The notes beneath the pieces are model-generated. The model worked only from the letters and a program-made list of their open reading frames with translations. It searched no databases and was not told the origin of the DNA. DNA of 64,000 nucleotides from Chrysomallon squamiferum (taxonomy: Eukaryota; Mollusca; Gastropoda; Neomphalida; Peltospiridae), in contig CM022665.1 of the NCBI GenBank assembly GCA_012295275.1, positions 25,428,446 through 25,492,445 on the forward strand. Direction: 5' to 3'. Positions 11,500 through 24,700 of the stretch are shown piece after piece (positions within the stretch are counted from its first letter, which is position 1; each line of letters starts with the position of its first letter). The translations under genes were made by a program, and so were the position numbers.

Positions 11500-14400
11500 C
11501 TACAATTTAACAGTAAAAGAATCATTAACAGTTATGTAACGCACCCATCTGCATGGTACATATGATCGTTCTCTATCATAGCATTTTAGAAATCGAATTT
11601 GTAATCCAGTGCACAGGTATGAGGATATTTCAAAGTCTACTGTGATGGGACCAAGTTCTTTCTTATTTATTATATCCCCAGACTGTGAAATCAGCTGTGA
11701 AAACAATAAAAGTGTATTAATTAAAATGAATAATATATTATTTATATCTTAAAGATTTGTTATTAGTTGAATTTCAAGAAGCAAATAACAGATATGGATA
11801 TATATCATTGCCACTGAAAACCTTTTAAAATATAACTTTAAAAAAAAAAAAATTAAAAAAAAATCATATATATCTGAAACTCACTAAAATTAATCCTCCA
11901 GTACAGATTAAAATGCTTGTTAATGTTAGCAACATTTTTTTATTTATAATTTCATAAAAAAAACACATTTAAATTTAATCAAATAGAAATAACACTAACT
12001 CTAAATTGAGCTTCTGCTTCTGTTCCCCCTTGTAACTTGTTGATTTTCCACATGATGAATTTATCTTCTTTATTTAGTTCTGCACGTTGTTCTGGACTGC
12101 TCAAATGCCGAGAAATACTGTTATATAAAAAAAAAAAAAAAAAAAATAACAACAACAATAACCAATTTAAAACATACTTTTAAGTATATACTTGAAGTAA
12201 AGTTTTGCAGTTTGAATTCTGGGGACAGAAATATTTCTTACTATTAAATAACAAAGATTTTGTGGAAAATATGAATCAGGTTATTATTCTAATTATAAAA
12301 AGGATAAAATTCACAAAGGTTGTTGAAAACTATGCAGACTAATTATAGAACAGGACCAACATTAGACACAAAATTCCAAAAATCACAGGTTTTATTTTAA
12401 ATACACTAATGTTTATTGAAATGTGCTTTACAAGTTAAGCTGTCACTTTTACAAGAAAGAAATTAACCTGGTGACCGATTCTGGAACTTTTAATTTTGTT
12501 GTAATGAAGATCATATGACTCTTTAAAGGAATATCACAGTGCACTTTCAAAGTCAGATCTACATCTCTGAAATTCACAAAGTTCAGTTATTAATACATTA
12601 AAATATTTTCATGTCTGCTAGATACCTAGAAACATTATTAAAAATTATAAATAATAATAGTATATAAAAAGAGAAGGATTTATTCATTTGGAAAATTGTA
12701 AAATGTTTAAGGAAAATACCAAGAAACAGATACCTGCTATCTTTAATATCTGACACCATTGCTGTAATCCTAAAAGGCAAATTTACAGGAATGTCTCCTG
12801 AGGTACCATATGTCATTAGAGAAAACTGTGGAATAAACAAATCATAATTAATCCTGATTCATTTCCTATTTTTACATAATGCTGTATGGCAAATAATGAA
12901 ATTGAGAAGAAAAGTTATGAAAATAAATTTAGCCTGAATGGCATAATGGATACTGAGGAGGCAGTTCTAAATTGTGTAAGATATAGAACATACATTTATG
13001 TTTGTAATGAAATCTCAGTATTATATTTACATATATTGGTGTTCATTAAATAATCAAGAAGTTCTGGATATTATTAAAAGCAGAAATCTATATTTTCGAA
13101 GAATATAGTAAGCAAATATATGTAAATCAATATAGATTATGCTCAATCTTATCATTTTTTTAAGACTGTTTATTCTCTAATGTAAACTTGATTATAATAG
13201 ATATTTTCTACATGCCTCTCCAGTTGGAGGATGGACTTTTAGAATTTTTTTACTTTCAAACTCATCAAGTTTCACACATTGGTGAAAACTGCAACGATCA
13301 AGCTGAACATTGTGACCAAAACCTGAAAAGTTCAAATCAAACAATTTATGAAATGAATCACTTTGATGATAAAATATATAATGATAATTCTAACATATTA
13401 AATACACAGTAAGAATAAGATGATGTTCATAACTCTTTGTCACTCTTTTCCAGAGTAAATTATATCATGAGAGAGAGAGAAAAAATGAGATCGTTTTAAT
13501 CTTTTGTGTAAATATTAAAATTGTTAAAAATTAAAACATATAAAGGTTACCCCTGAGTTTTCCATCATTCACAACCAGATCTTCATTCAGAGCTATATTA
13601 ATCTGTGGACTCCCAGTCAGAAAGTTTTTCATATTCACTGAACCAACTATTTCAAGATGACTTGTTGTTCCCTTTATATAATAATAATAATAAAAAAACA
13701 AAACAATGAATAAATAAATAAAATTAATAATGATAATAATAAATAAAAATGTAATAATAATAATCAGTAAATTATAATTATTATATTTAATAAAAGTTAT
13801 AAACATAACCTAGTGACTGGATTACTTAATCTAAACATTAAAAAGATTAATAATAAAAATAAAAAAAGCAAACTGTAAAAATTATCAGTATAGTCAAACT
13901 TTGGTAAGTAAAGACTGCAAAAACTGCTCGTGTTTTAAAGTGTTTGAATATTCAAATTTAAAATATTTACTGCGGTTCCAACAGACAAGTAATGCATGTT
14001 TCATACTGCAAGAAACACAGTTTTGTGTTTTTGGTAAACTAAGTAAATAACTGACAAAAATAAATAAAAGACAACTGTAAATGAATCTGACACACATATA
14101 CACGTATGTACAGGAAAATGTTTTTACTGATACATAAAATAGCAGAAACAGAAGATACATACATGTACATATATTACTGAAAATATAAAATGAAACTTGT
14201 AACTGGAAATAAATACTAAGTTCATGAATTTTCATATACAAAACAGAGGAACATAATCAATCTGTATTGCAGTGTTAACAGCATTAGATGTACAGTACAA
14301 ATATGTAAAATCACATACATTACACAAAAAAAGCACTATATCTTAGTAATTACTACAAATATACTTATAAATGTAATTTCTACCAGAAATATGACAATTA

Positions 14401-17400
14401 ACAATACAAATCATCAGCCAGCCAGACAAAGCCTTAAATTTTACCTTGAAGGTTCTGGTGAATTCATCAGCTTTTTAAAGTAATACTGACCCAGATACTG
14501 GTATATTTTTATCCCTAGCATTTTTTAACTTATTCCGAGTTGCATTTTTTATTTTTTTAAATGTTCCTGTTCTCATATTTTTACATTTAGGACTAAAATT
14601 TAAATAACCTTCTTGAAATGATCCATTGTTTTTAATCCATGGTTGATAAAATACTCAAGGGGAAATTGTTTTTCACAGCAGCTTTTATTTTTTATTTTTT
14701 TTAAATTTTACACATGCCTCCACCTCCATTAACACTTTGTATTTTGACTCAATATTCTTCATTGCCAACTTTCATTTTATAATCTACAATCTGATTATAT
14801 CCCCACTGCCAAGTCCTTCACCAGACTGCTTGGATAATGCAAATACAGAACTTTTATTATTAGCTGATCTGGCTATCTGCACCCCACCAACCAATTACCT
14901 GGTCTTTCACCAGACTGCTCGTTGTTTCATAAATCATTTTCTGATGTAACTTAATGACTGGTAATTTGTAAACATTAAATGTCATTTAAATAGCAGATAG
15001 GTGGTTTGACACGATACGCACATTTGCAATCAAAACTTCACTCAGAGAACTTTATCACTTAACTTCAAAAGTTCTTTGAGAAGTCCGTCTGCAATTATAT
15101 ATTAAGTAAAGAAGCCAAACACTGTAAAAACACAGACAATTGAAGTGGCATATTTTGTTCCACTTAATCAACAACCCAGTGTTGTGTATTTACCAGTGGA
15201 AACAATAGATGGGCCATTCCAGCACTTGGGAGTTTTTGAAAGCTAATTTCTATTAAATCAGTAATCAGGGACCATAAATGAGGATTCTCAACATATCGAT
15301 GTTTGATTATTCAAAGGTCATTATTACTAATTATTACTAACTTAAAAAGGAGCTAAACTGGGACCAGACTTTCAGCTCGACAGATCTATGTTCTAGAGAA
15401 ACCAATGCTCGAGCTATCCAAATATGACTATATATAATCATATGGCAAAAATTACTGAACAGAATTTTGAAACAACACATGAGAAATATATGTATACATT
15501 TTTTTAATCTTTAGGTTTGTTTTTAAATGTGAATTTTCTTTACAATATTAAAAGACTAAAGAATATTGTAAATTTCTTATCCTATGTAATTTTTACAATT
15601 GAAAAACTCATAACTATAATATCAGAGATAAAATGTATTCTCCCATAGACCAAAAAACTGTTTTACAATTACCAGTTTGTTTACAATTAAAGGTTACTGA
15701 AAACAGATAGCAACACCACGATCATTTTAAAATATTTATATATTCTGCTTTGATATATGTTTTTATTTAAAACTTACATTGGGTTCAACAATTGCTGTGA
15801 CCTTCTCTATAATATCAATAAATATTTCATTCCGTTTGCTTTCCTGGAAAATATGTTGATATGAAAAACAGAAACAAATAAATAAAATATATATATATAT
15901 ATATTTTAGGATAAAAATCTAGAACAATAACAACATAATAAAAACAACCAAACCTTACATAATTACCAGATTTGATCTACAAATACTACCCAAATGTATT
16001 TAACAGTTATTACATCTGACTATTAATAATTAAAAAATATAGAATAAATTATTAAACTTTTTTTTAAATAAAGTATATAAGAGAACTAAATAAAAAAAAA
16101 CACAACTCACATGATCTATACCTGATCGTACCACTGGTTTGTTAGAAGCTGAACTAGGAATGTTCTTATTCTCAATACCAAACTGGAAAACAAGGATACA
16201 CATAAATCTGTTTAAAAAGACAAAGCTAAATGTACGTCAAGCAGAACACATTACTAAAAACTTAATGGATTTGCATTTTTAATTAATATTTAGAAAATCT
16301 GGATAAAATATTATAATATATAAATCAAATACAACCGTTAAAAATTTATTACTAATTAAATTCAGATCACAGGGAATAATTTTGATTGTAAATTTATATA
16401 GTAAGACAAAAATGTGAACATGGTGATCTTAAAGAAAATGTTAGGATGAATTTGATGATACAGGTTTTATAATATCACAATGCTGAGGGATACTGTGAAA
16501 ATATATGTTGCTATACTGACCAATCTGGCAGCAACATCCTCCTGTCGGGATTTTGTAGCATCAGAAATTACTGGTTCACTTGTAATGTAAGGTTTTATTT
16601 TTTCTGTGATGGCCAACTGCACATAACCAGCATCCTGTTATAGAAAACATTTTTAAAAATTAAAATCTAAAAAAACACTTACCTCAATGCATGTACATAT
16701 GTTTAAAAACTGACATTATTAATCAGATGTAAAAGATATACGTTTTTAGTCTATTAAACAGGTTGTTTTTTTAGATTAAATATAAATGTTTAGTGTAGTT
16801 ATTTTATTTAATAAATGGTTACAGAACCCACCAGTGTTTCATTTAGAATCTCAAACAGGAGGAGAATGTTAAGTCGGACAGATTCTTCATTTACAAAACC
16901 ACAGAAGTCTTTAAAGATGTAAAACAACCTTAAATTAAAAATGAATATTTTATCAAAAGTAATAATAACCCTGAGAATAATAAATAGTTTACAAAATGGA
17001 TGACTTAAAATTAACTGCAACAATATTTCAATCAATTTTTGCAAATTATGTTCAACAATAAGATGTATCATTTAATTGATCAAACATTCCAACCAATTGT
17101 TCACAATACTTTTTAATTTAAAATATAAACACTATTAAAAATAATTTGTAAACTCAATATAAATTAACAAATAAATCTAATAATTATTATTAATCTCACA
17201 AAAAAAAAAAAAAAAAAAAAAAAACATTAAAAATTAAAAAATCCAAGACATTTTCTTATGGAAAATAATATGAGATATTATCTTTAAAAAAACTAATATT
17301 TACCTACTTAACAACTCAACAACACTGACTGGTGACATTTCATAAGCTGATGTAGCCACAAAAAACAAACTATTACGTTTAATGCAGAAAAAATATACAT

Positions 17401-17802
17401 TGTCCACTTTCTGAAAAACAAGAACATTTATTCAAATATGTAAATAAATAAACTCTTTTTATTGTTCTGTCATTCTTTAATAATTAAGATAACAGAATTA
17501 TTTATAAAGCATTCATATCATAAAAACACAACTAATTTTTGTTTGTTTTTGTTTTTAAAGATTAATTTTAAGAATGTGGAAGGAAATATTTAAATAAATA
17601 GCATTTAATTTTAACTATTTTAAGGTTTTTTCATTTAAAACTATTTTTCAGATGATAACAGTTTAATGATTTCTATAAATCTGCTGTTACTCCAAGAATT
17701 AAACTTAACTTACAAAATGTGGTGGTAGATGGTCATCTCCTTTTTCCTGTAACTTTTCCTTGAATACTTGTGCTGTTTTAGCATTAATCAGGTCATTACG
17801 GT
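11500..17802 (-). CDS. AP4M1: AP4M1: AP-4 adaptor complex subunit mu-1 (first exon not found)
   Basis: AP-4 mu is the cargo-binding subunit of the trans-Golgi AP-4 coat; it recognises tyrosine-type sorting signals (known for the family). Twelve exons were read on the minus strand: 17802-17714, 17410-17304, 16928-16832, 16634-16521, 16182-16111, 15843-15778, 13671-13551, 13322-13216, 12825-12734, 12566-12468, 12117-12000 and 11694-11500. Phases agree throughout and give 424 residues. The N-terminal longin-like part includes SVVELLSR and DFCGFV. The mu-homology domain starts near NEIFIDIIEKV and contains NGTTSHLEIVGSVNMKNFL, CVKLDEFESKKIL, LSSPEQRAEL and LGPITVDFEI, and ends in CRWVRYITVNDSFTVKL, matching AP-4 rather than the mu of AP-1/2/3. 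About 20-25 N-terminal residues (the usual MISQFF...SSKGD start) are missing because the exon upstream of 17802 was not identified. One intron begins with GC. Confidence 0.93.
12826..13215 (-). other. AP4M1: GC-AG intron in AP4M1
   Basis: The exon ending at 13216 (codons PPTGE) must join in phase 0 to the exon starting at 12825 (FSLMTYG), as in the AP4M1 family. The base pair at the intron start on the minus strand is GC (GGAGAG|GCATGT), and the acceptor is CCACAG. No GT donor near this position preserves the frame. The phase and family alignment are seen directly; actual use of the GC site is inferred. Confidence 0.75.
13672..15777. other. Large AP4M1 intron, no coding content seen
   Basis: This 2.1-kb intron separates the NEIFID exon from the NGTTSHLE exon. 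It contains (AAT)n near 13680-13760 and a less AT-rich patch at about 14380-15300, in which neither strand gave a convincing exon. The open frames at 13894-14241 and 14737-14949 lack family similarity and are treated as chance. Confidence 0.6.
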
Positions 17803-20800
17803 CTTATAATGATTTAAGGAAATGTTTTCCAGAGTAATACTATAATTTTTTTAATTATAATTTACATTTTTTTTTTTAAATATACCCAGCTTCATCACAT
17901 TGTTTTGTGAAAAATTTAACCATATCTGATACAAACGGGTATTTTCAGATACTGTATAACCCTAAAATTACCATTGAAACTATGGTATAAACTCATGAAG
18001 TGTAGCTAAGAATGCTAAGTATCAAACATATTTTGATTACGTAGCCTATAGCAACTTTAGTTAACTGTTATAGTTAACATTTTAATAAAATACTGTAAAT
18101 TTATAACTCATATTCGTAGCTGGAGATGTTTTTAAACATGATTTATATTTAAAGCATTTCCAATCCACAAAATTGGGGCAAATGCTAAATATATTATAGG
18201 AAAATATTCCTGAATGCTTATTACTACACATATGTACTTACTATTTGATAACACAATCTGATAAATATATCATATTTAAAGCATTTTAAAGGATACATGT
18301 TTTCTTTAGGAGTGGCTGCAAATGGGAAGACAGTACCATTATTTCTGAAATCATTGTTCAAGTTGGTGCTGGTAAAAAGCTTTTCTAGTAGAACTGTATG
18401 ATTTACCTACATCATGCCTGAACAGATGTGTATCACAGCATTTATCTGTAACAGCAAAATAATTGTATTAATTGCTAATAAAACTAAAGGTAACTTTTTC
18501 AAATTTAATATTAATTTTTGCATTCAATTTAAACCAAATTAAATTAGATGACGGAGATTGAGCAGGGTTTGACCATAACATTAGGCCAGGTATTTCAGCC
18601 ACTGAAACCAGGATTCCAGGATTCCAGAATCCTAACATTACTAATCCATCATGTTACTATCTTTTTTCTGTCTGTCCAGTGACTATAGTTTTCAAGATGG
18701 TTCATTCGTCCTGGTTTCAAAGTCCACCTTTCAAACATGCACTCTCCTTGCTCAAGTTGCTATAACAGTGTCAGTTTATTTATGGTATGACAACTGCACA
18801 TTATGACTGTAGAAATAAAAAAATATATTCATTGTTTTCACTATAGTTTTCATAACGTCATGACACAAACAAAAATTGTTTTAGGATGAACTAAAACTAT
18901 TGTTTATAGATATGAGGGCATTTGTAAAGCTTGTATTTTGTGGATTAGCGTTGCACAAGGCAGTCGGAAATGCTCATTTTGATGATGGCAGCAGCATGGG
19001 ATGTGTTTGGCCATTATTTAACAACGAAGCAAAAATGTCATTGTCACAGTGGTTGAAAGCAGAAACGACAGATACAAGAAATAGCTATGAAAAGAACTAA
19101 ATGGTCAAGATGTTTCATGCCATAACGAAAAAAGGAATTTGAATGTGTGTCAGTATCCCATCTATGAAATCATTGTTTAGAGATAATTAAAAAAATAAAA
19201 AGAGATCATTTCATATTTGGTGCAAAAATTCTTTTATAGGGCTCCTAAATTTTATAAACTGAAAAAAGTTAAGAAACCTGAAATTTAAAGTTGTAGTAGG
19301 TATTTAATTTTGGGTACCAAAATAAATGGTGTTCTCAGGAAATGATGCAGCCATAGTAATGGCTGTCAGTGTCTTTAAAGTTCAATGTTTTGTTAATTTT
19401 ATTCAATTTAATAATAATGTGGCATTATATTCCAACTTTAGATAATATTTTCTTTCTGATAAAGATGTTGATTATGAAGACAATTCTTAGCCATATTTTA
19501 TTAATTTTTTGTATATCTATATAATAAAGTCATAAGTCAACTTAACAGATCAATGTTATTAATTAACCGATTAAAAAAAATTAATGTCAGCAAAATCATA
19601 AATGCAGCAGGCCTCTACAATGCATCAGTCTTGAAAAACGATATTTTTCTTTACTGGTTTAATTTCTATAGAGTTTTAGACGATACAAAATTATAAAGGA
19701 AAATGAGATTTTTGAATATTTTGACACATGCCTAAGTTACAAATACCGGCAGTGGTAAGTATTCACTGCACTGACAATGTGTTGAATAGCCGAGCAGTGA
19801 ATGAGTATACTAATAACTACACGCATGATATGATTTTTACTCATTTAATGATTTACTGTGTAATTTAATTATCATCAGAATATCATTATGATTATGCGTA
19901 AATTATAATACGACGTGCATTTCATTATGCACTAACTTGACTAAGGGACACCATTTACAGAGATGAATCAGTCAACGGGTACATACTTGTGCAAATTAGT
20001 TTGTAACGAAATTATCATTTCTAGAATTTTGTGAAAATAACGTGAAGTATTACTTTACTTCGCCATTATTATTCTTCCGTTAGTATTTTCTGAACAGTTA
20101 TTGAGCATCGGTTTACACATTGTGAGCATGTCTCTTCATTTGAGGTGTCAACAACTGAACAATGTAGGTAAAGAAACTTCATTACAAATGATCTTTATTG
20201 ATGATTTTCAGAAACAGCAATAATGAATTGCAAGGAACTAATTTATTGTTGTTGTTGTTATTGTTATTATTACTACTACTACTGTTTTTATTTTTATTTT
20301 ATTTATTTATTTATTTATATATATATATATTTATTTATTTATTTATTATTTATTTATTTTTTTCTTCTTCTTCAGCTTGACATATTTTCCAATATTTTTT
20401 ATTCTCCTTTGTTAAAGAAATTAACATCGAAAAGTATATATTTATTTTATTCAATCTGCTTATCTTATTTAGTTATTATTATAATATTATCCACATACAA
20501 AAATAATATTTTTACTGGAGTTGTTTTGTGTATGCTCTCTAGCTATGATCATGATCCCGTTATGATTTCTGAGCCATAACACCGGGTCTAAGATTCTGGA
20601 ATATTTTCCAGTACATAATTTTACTGAGTTCACAACAGACTTTTGTCCGTTAAATGATATATATTCGTCATATATTATGTCTTCTGCTATTATTATTATT
20701 AGTAGTAGTAGTAGTATTTAAATAACCTTAAAACCCCTTGTTTTCACATTTAAAAAGCATTATTACTAATAGCAGTAGAAACAACAGCAGAAGCGGCGGA

Positions 20801-20871
20801 AGATGACCTGTTGTTAATGATTTTCCTGGAGCGTTAGCGTTTTGGGTTCCAAAAACGAATAGCCATAGCAT
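17803..20871. other. Region upstream of AP4M1 coding exons
   Basis: The missing AP4M1 first exon and its promoter should lie here on the minus strand, since another minus-strand gene ends at 20872. No exon encoding the conserved mu-subunit start was recognised. A GTT/ATT/TTTA-rich simple repeat runs from about 20243 to 20370. A 9-bp inverted repeat (ATTCACTGC at 19761, GCAGTGAAT at 19794) lies in a slightly more CpG-containing patch at 19700-20120, a possible promoter area. The plus-strand frame at 18900-19100 is not supported by splice context or homology. Confidence 0.4.
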
Positions 20872-21778
20872 TTACGGGAGATCTCGAGATTTTGCGAGAT
20901 AGTCCGAACCTGGAAGAAAAACTTATAATAATTGATCATTTTGATATATTTGGTGAGATAATGGTGAAGTAATTCTAAATCATACCATTAGTTTCAATTC
21001 TGCTTCGCAAACAAGGTAATTACACAATTAAAAAACATATATATATATTTGTAGAATTAATTTTGGGGGATGATATACAGGATACTTGAATTCGTGCATC
21101 ACCCTTTTTCGTAGATTTATACTTACGATCTTTTGATATACCATGTCTTACTAAACTATTAGTAATTAGCTTTGATTTTATTAATGGGTTTTGTAACGTG
21201 TTCTGTATTCCTTGAACATCACGAACCTGGATAGTATACATTAGCATTAGTTATAATCCTTAATGATAATCATAATGACAATTTAAAGCATTTCATATAA
21301 CTTTTATAAGATAAGTAACAAAGTATGAATTACAATACTCATACTGGTAATACTAAGAGGCCTAAATATGATATTCATAATTAATAGTAATGCTAATTAT
21401 TGTTATAATAATTATACTCAGAGATATTAGTTGATCAATATATCTGACATAATTACTGGGGATCCATTATTTTACTATTTTTATATATATTATAATATTA
21501 ATAATATTAGAAGATATTTAATATTTCGTACATTTCGCAATTGATCAATTATTTCAGTCATATGAAAACTCTAAAAACATGAGTTAGTATTCAGCAAATT
21601 ACTGTTAATAATTTGAAAATGAATGTTATCCAGTGAAGAACTGATTGAAAACCTGAATAATGTGCATAGAATAATATCATAATATGTATGACATATGGTC
21701 CATATTGTATTATAATTTTTATTTTTTTCTAACTAGTGTTACCTGACAATCAGAAATCAAAGCACTGACTGCAGCCAT
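20872..21778 (-). CDS. Three-exon small gene, unrecognised (57 aa as read)
   Basis: I do not recognise the product. Exon 1 is 21778-21743 (ATG, then AAVSALISDCQ) and ends CAG|GTAACA. Exon 2 is 21226-21127, between acceptor TATCCAG and donor GATC|GTAAGT. Exon 3 is 20909-20872, after acceptor TTTCTTCCAG, ending in TAA. Phases (0, then 1) match at both joins. The 57-residue product is mildly basic, with no signal peptide or membrane segment; exon 2 contains NTLQNPLIKSKLITNSLVRH. A GTAAAT donor-like sequence overlaps the end of exon 3 (CTCCC|GTAAAT), so the frame might instead continue into a further exon. Five strong splice signals in phase make chance unlikely, but a short ORF in a noncoding spliced RNA cannot be ruled out. 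Confidence 0.5.
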
Positions 21779-24700
21779 AATAATAAATAAATAAATAAAA
21801 TTATAACATTTGATAATATTTTATTGTTTTCTACATCAACATTGTATACAGGCATGAGATTTCGTTTAGTGCCCAGTGAGAAATTTGTTAATGTAAAAAC
21901 TGGTAGTTTGCAATTCATAATAATTTTTAAAAAATGTCAATGCATTGTAAAACTTTTTTAAAATGTTACAGCCTTCTTCTTTTTTACATATATTTGTAAA
22001 ATTTGTTTATTTTTACTTTTAGCATTTTATTGTTGTTCAGCAAAATTTGTCTCATCATGGTTAGCAAGTAATTTGTAGTAACCAATAAAATCACACTATA
22101 TTCAGAAATATTAAATAGTGATATGTAAATCAACTTAATTATTAATATTTAAAAATATTTACTTCCATTAAAAATTAAGGATTCATGTTTCAAGTATAAA
22201 TAAACATTTATGTTTTATGATAAATAGTATAAATATTTTCTTATAATGTCATACAAATTCAAACTTCAAAGTTTAGAAACATAAGCTGTTACTTTCAGTA
22301 TTTAACTGTGTAGTATAATTAATGTTATATATTTAAACATATCAGAAATTATCAGAGAAAAATAAAATATATATAACAAAATATTAACATAGTAAAGATG
22401 TTTACTATATTAATAGTAAATATGAACATTTTTTTAGCAACTTTCTTTTTATTAAGAGAACCATATTATTTATATTTATTATTATTGTAAAAAGAAAATA
22501 TGCAGCATTCAATTTTTTCATCACAGAGAGACTGTTTTAATAACCCTAATGAAAATAATTTTTGTTACAGAATTTAATTCTCACTTTCAGTATTTGATAT
22601 ACTGATAATGAGCCATGACAAACTAAACTCCTTGTTAAGTTCAGTTTGCTACAAGTGAAAGAAACGTTTAAAATTGATGCACTAAAAGATGGTTTGAAAA
22701 TACAAATAATTTTTTTTCAACAAAGCTGTGAGAAACATTAGTTAATTTCTTTGAAACTTTGTTTTAGCAGATTAGAAAAGATTTGTAATTTGTTAAAAAC
22801 TAATTCTGGTTATGGCTCATTGTTAAACTACTTGCCTAAGATACAGTGATTTGCAGGATCAGTCCACATAGGAGTTACCACTAGCCTACTGCTTGTTCCA
22901 CTTAGTTTCATTTGCCTTAATATATATATGACTGTTTTATAAGTAATTTATATAATTCAAATATGAAATTTTCAGTATCTACCTAATACATTTCTAAACA
23001 AATTTATGGTGAGTGTGTATGTGTGTGTTTGTGTGTGTGAAATGGTAGAAAATAATATATAGCTTTTTCTTTTGAAGAAAACATGCTTATCAAAGAGATA
23101 CGAATTTTGTTTTTGTTTACCTGTTCATTTTCATTACCACATTCTCATTTAAATAATCATGAGCAAATGATTCAACATATTGATATCCACTACCCAAATA
23201 TAATCAATGTAAATTAAATGATAATATTAATGACAAAATTAACAGTAACATGAACAAGTCTATTAGTTTCTTTGTTAAGAAAATTTCAGTATGTTATAAA
23301 TAATCACATATGATGTAGTTTTACAATGCCTGTAGTTAATATATTAAACAATAAGTCAATACAGGTTAAAAATACATCTAATGTAATTTGTCACATATAT
23401 CTGCTTGTTTAATATTTCTTCATTTAAGCTAATCATTCAAAACATAAGAGAGTTTAAAACGTAAGTACATGCAGCCACATTTGGAAGTGCTCAGTAACTG
23501 AGTAAGTAAAATATCTCAAGCTGATAATTAATATGAATAATCCTGTGTGGCAGTAATGGTTTTTCATTTTTGTTTAAATCTCATTACTACTAATACCTTT
23601 ATTTCAAACATACCTATGCCATCTAATAATAGTATTAAAATGCTGTTTATATTACAAAAATAAATAAAAAGATGAATGAATTAATTTTTTATAATATACA
23701 TTATAAGAAATTCATTTTGTTTTTTTAAATATAAATAAGAACTGATGATAAAAAGCAGATTCTGTGACATGTACATTTTTTCCATTGCATTGTGCATGTA
23801 AAGACTGTTAAAAACAATTTAAAAGACAATGATTTGTTTTAAAAAAAAATGAAATGAAAGATATCTTTTTCAGATTTGAAATCTATTAAAGATAGAAATA
23901 ATCTCAAACATATTTATGAAATTATTTGTTTCAGTTTAATATGTTTTAGAAGGAATATTTATTTATTATTATTTTATTTTTAATTTTTTCAGTTTTTTTT
24001 AATAATGAATTTAATAAAAAAAAATTTTAATAAAATTGTGTAGCACTTAATCTCTGAAAGTTGCATAGTGATTAATGACATGACAGTGAACAAAAATGTT
24101 CATTTTTGTATAATAATTATGAGGTGAGATACATGTATTAAGTGTACTTGTTTTAATATCAAGATGTAATTAACTTATTAGATCATTCAGTTTCATATAT
24201 TTGTTTTGTTTACCTTTTAACTCAATCTATCATGTAATATATTTCATCAGTATTTTAAAATATTTTTTAAATTAGATATTTTTTTTAATATGAAAAAGAT
24301 GAAAAAGCTGCATTAATTTGTACATTATTTTCACAGTTCTGTAATGTTATAACTAATGTATGTTAATGTTAATATTAGTGTTGGGCTTTATAACTTTAAC
24401 CTAGAGCTGTTACTTTTGTTGACACTTAGTATTTTCATGTACTTGTTGTTACTAAGACCAGATAATCTGTGCGATTATTGTTTTTATTAGTTAAGTAACT
24501 GCTTACAAATGACACTAATTTTTTCATTGAAATTAGTTAAGCATGGAAAGGTTTTAGGAATTTAAGTAGCAGTTACAAAAGAAACACTTAGTACCTCCTG
24601 CAATATTACATATCACAGGAGGATATAAATGTCAGTATTCTATCAGTGTTATTAAAGAAATTTTTTCCTCAAGCATTTTACGTGCCTCTAGTCTAGCTTA

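Noticed and set aside
18297-18354. Minus-strand MISEIMVLSS... as the missing AP4M1 first exon
   Set aside because: Start, LSS and phase are suggestive, but the near-invariant SKGD of mu subunits is absent and the donor (ACAT|GTATCC) is weak; not enough to annotate.
18900-19100. Plus-strand 66-codon frame with coding-like composition
   Set aside because: No splice context, no recognisable family, and it lies between two minus-strand genes. It may be an old repeat fragment.
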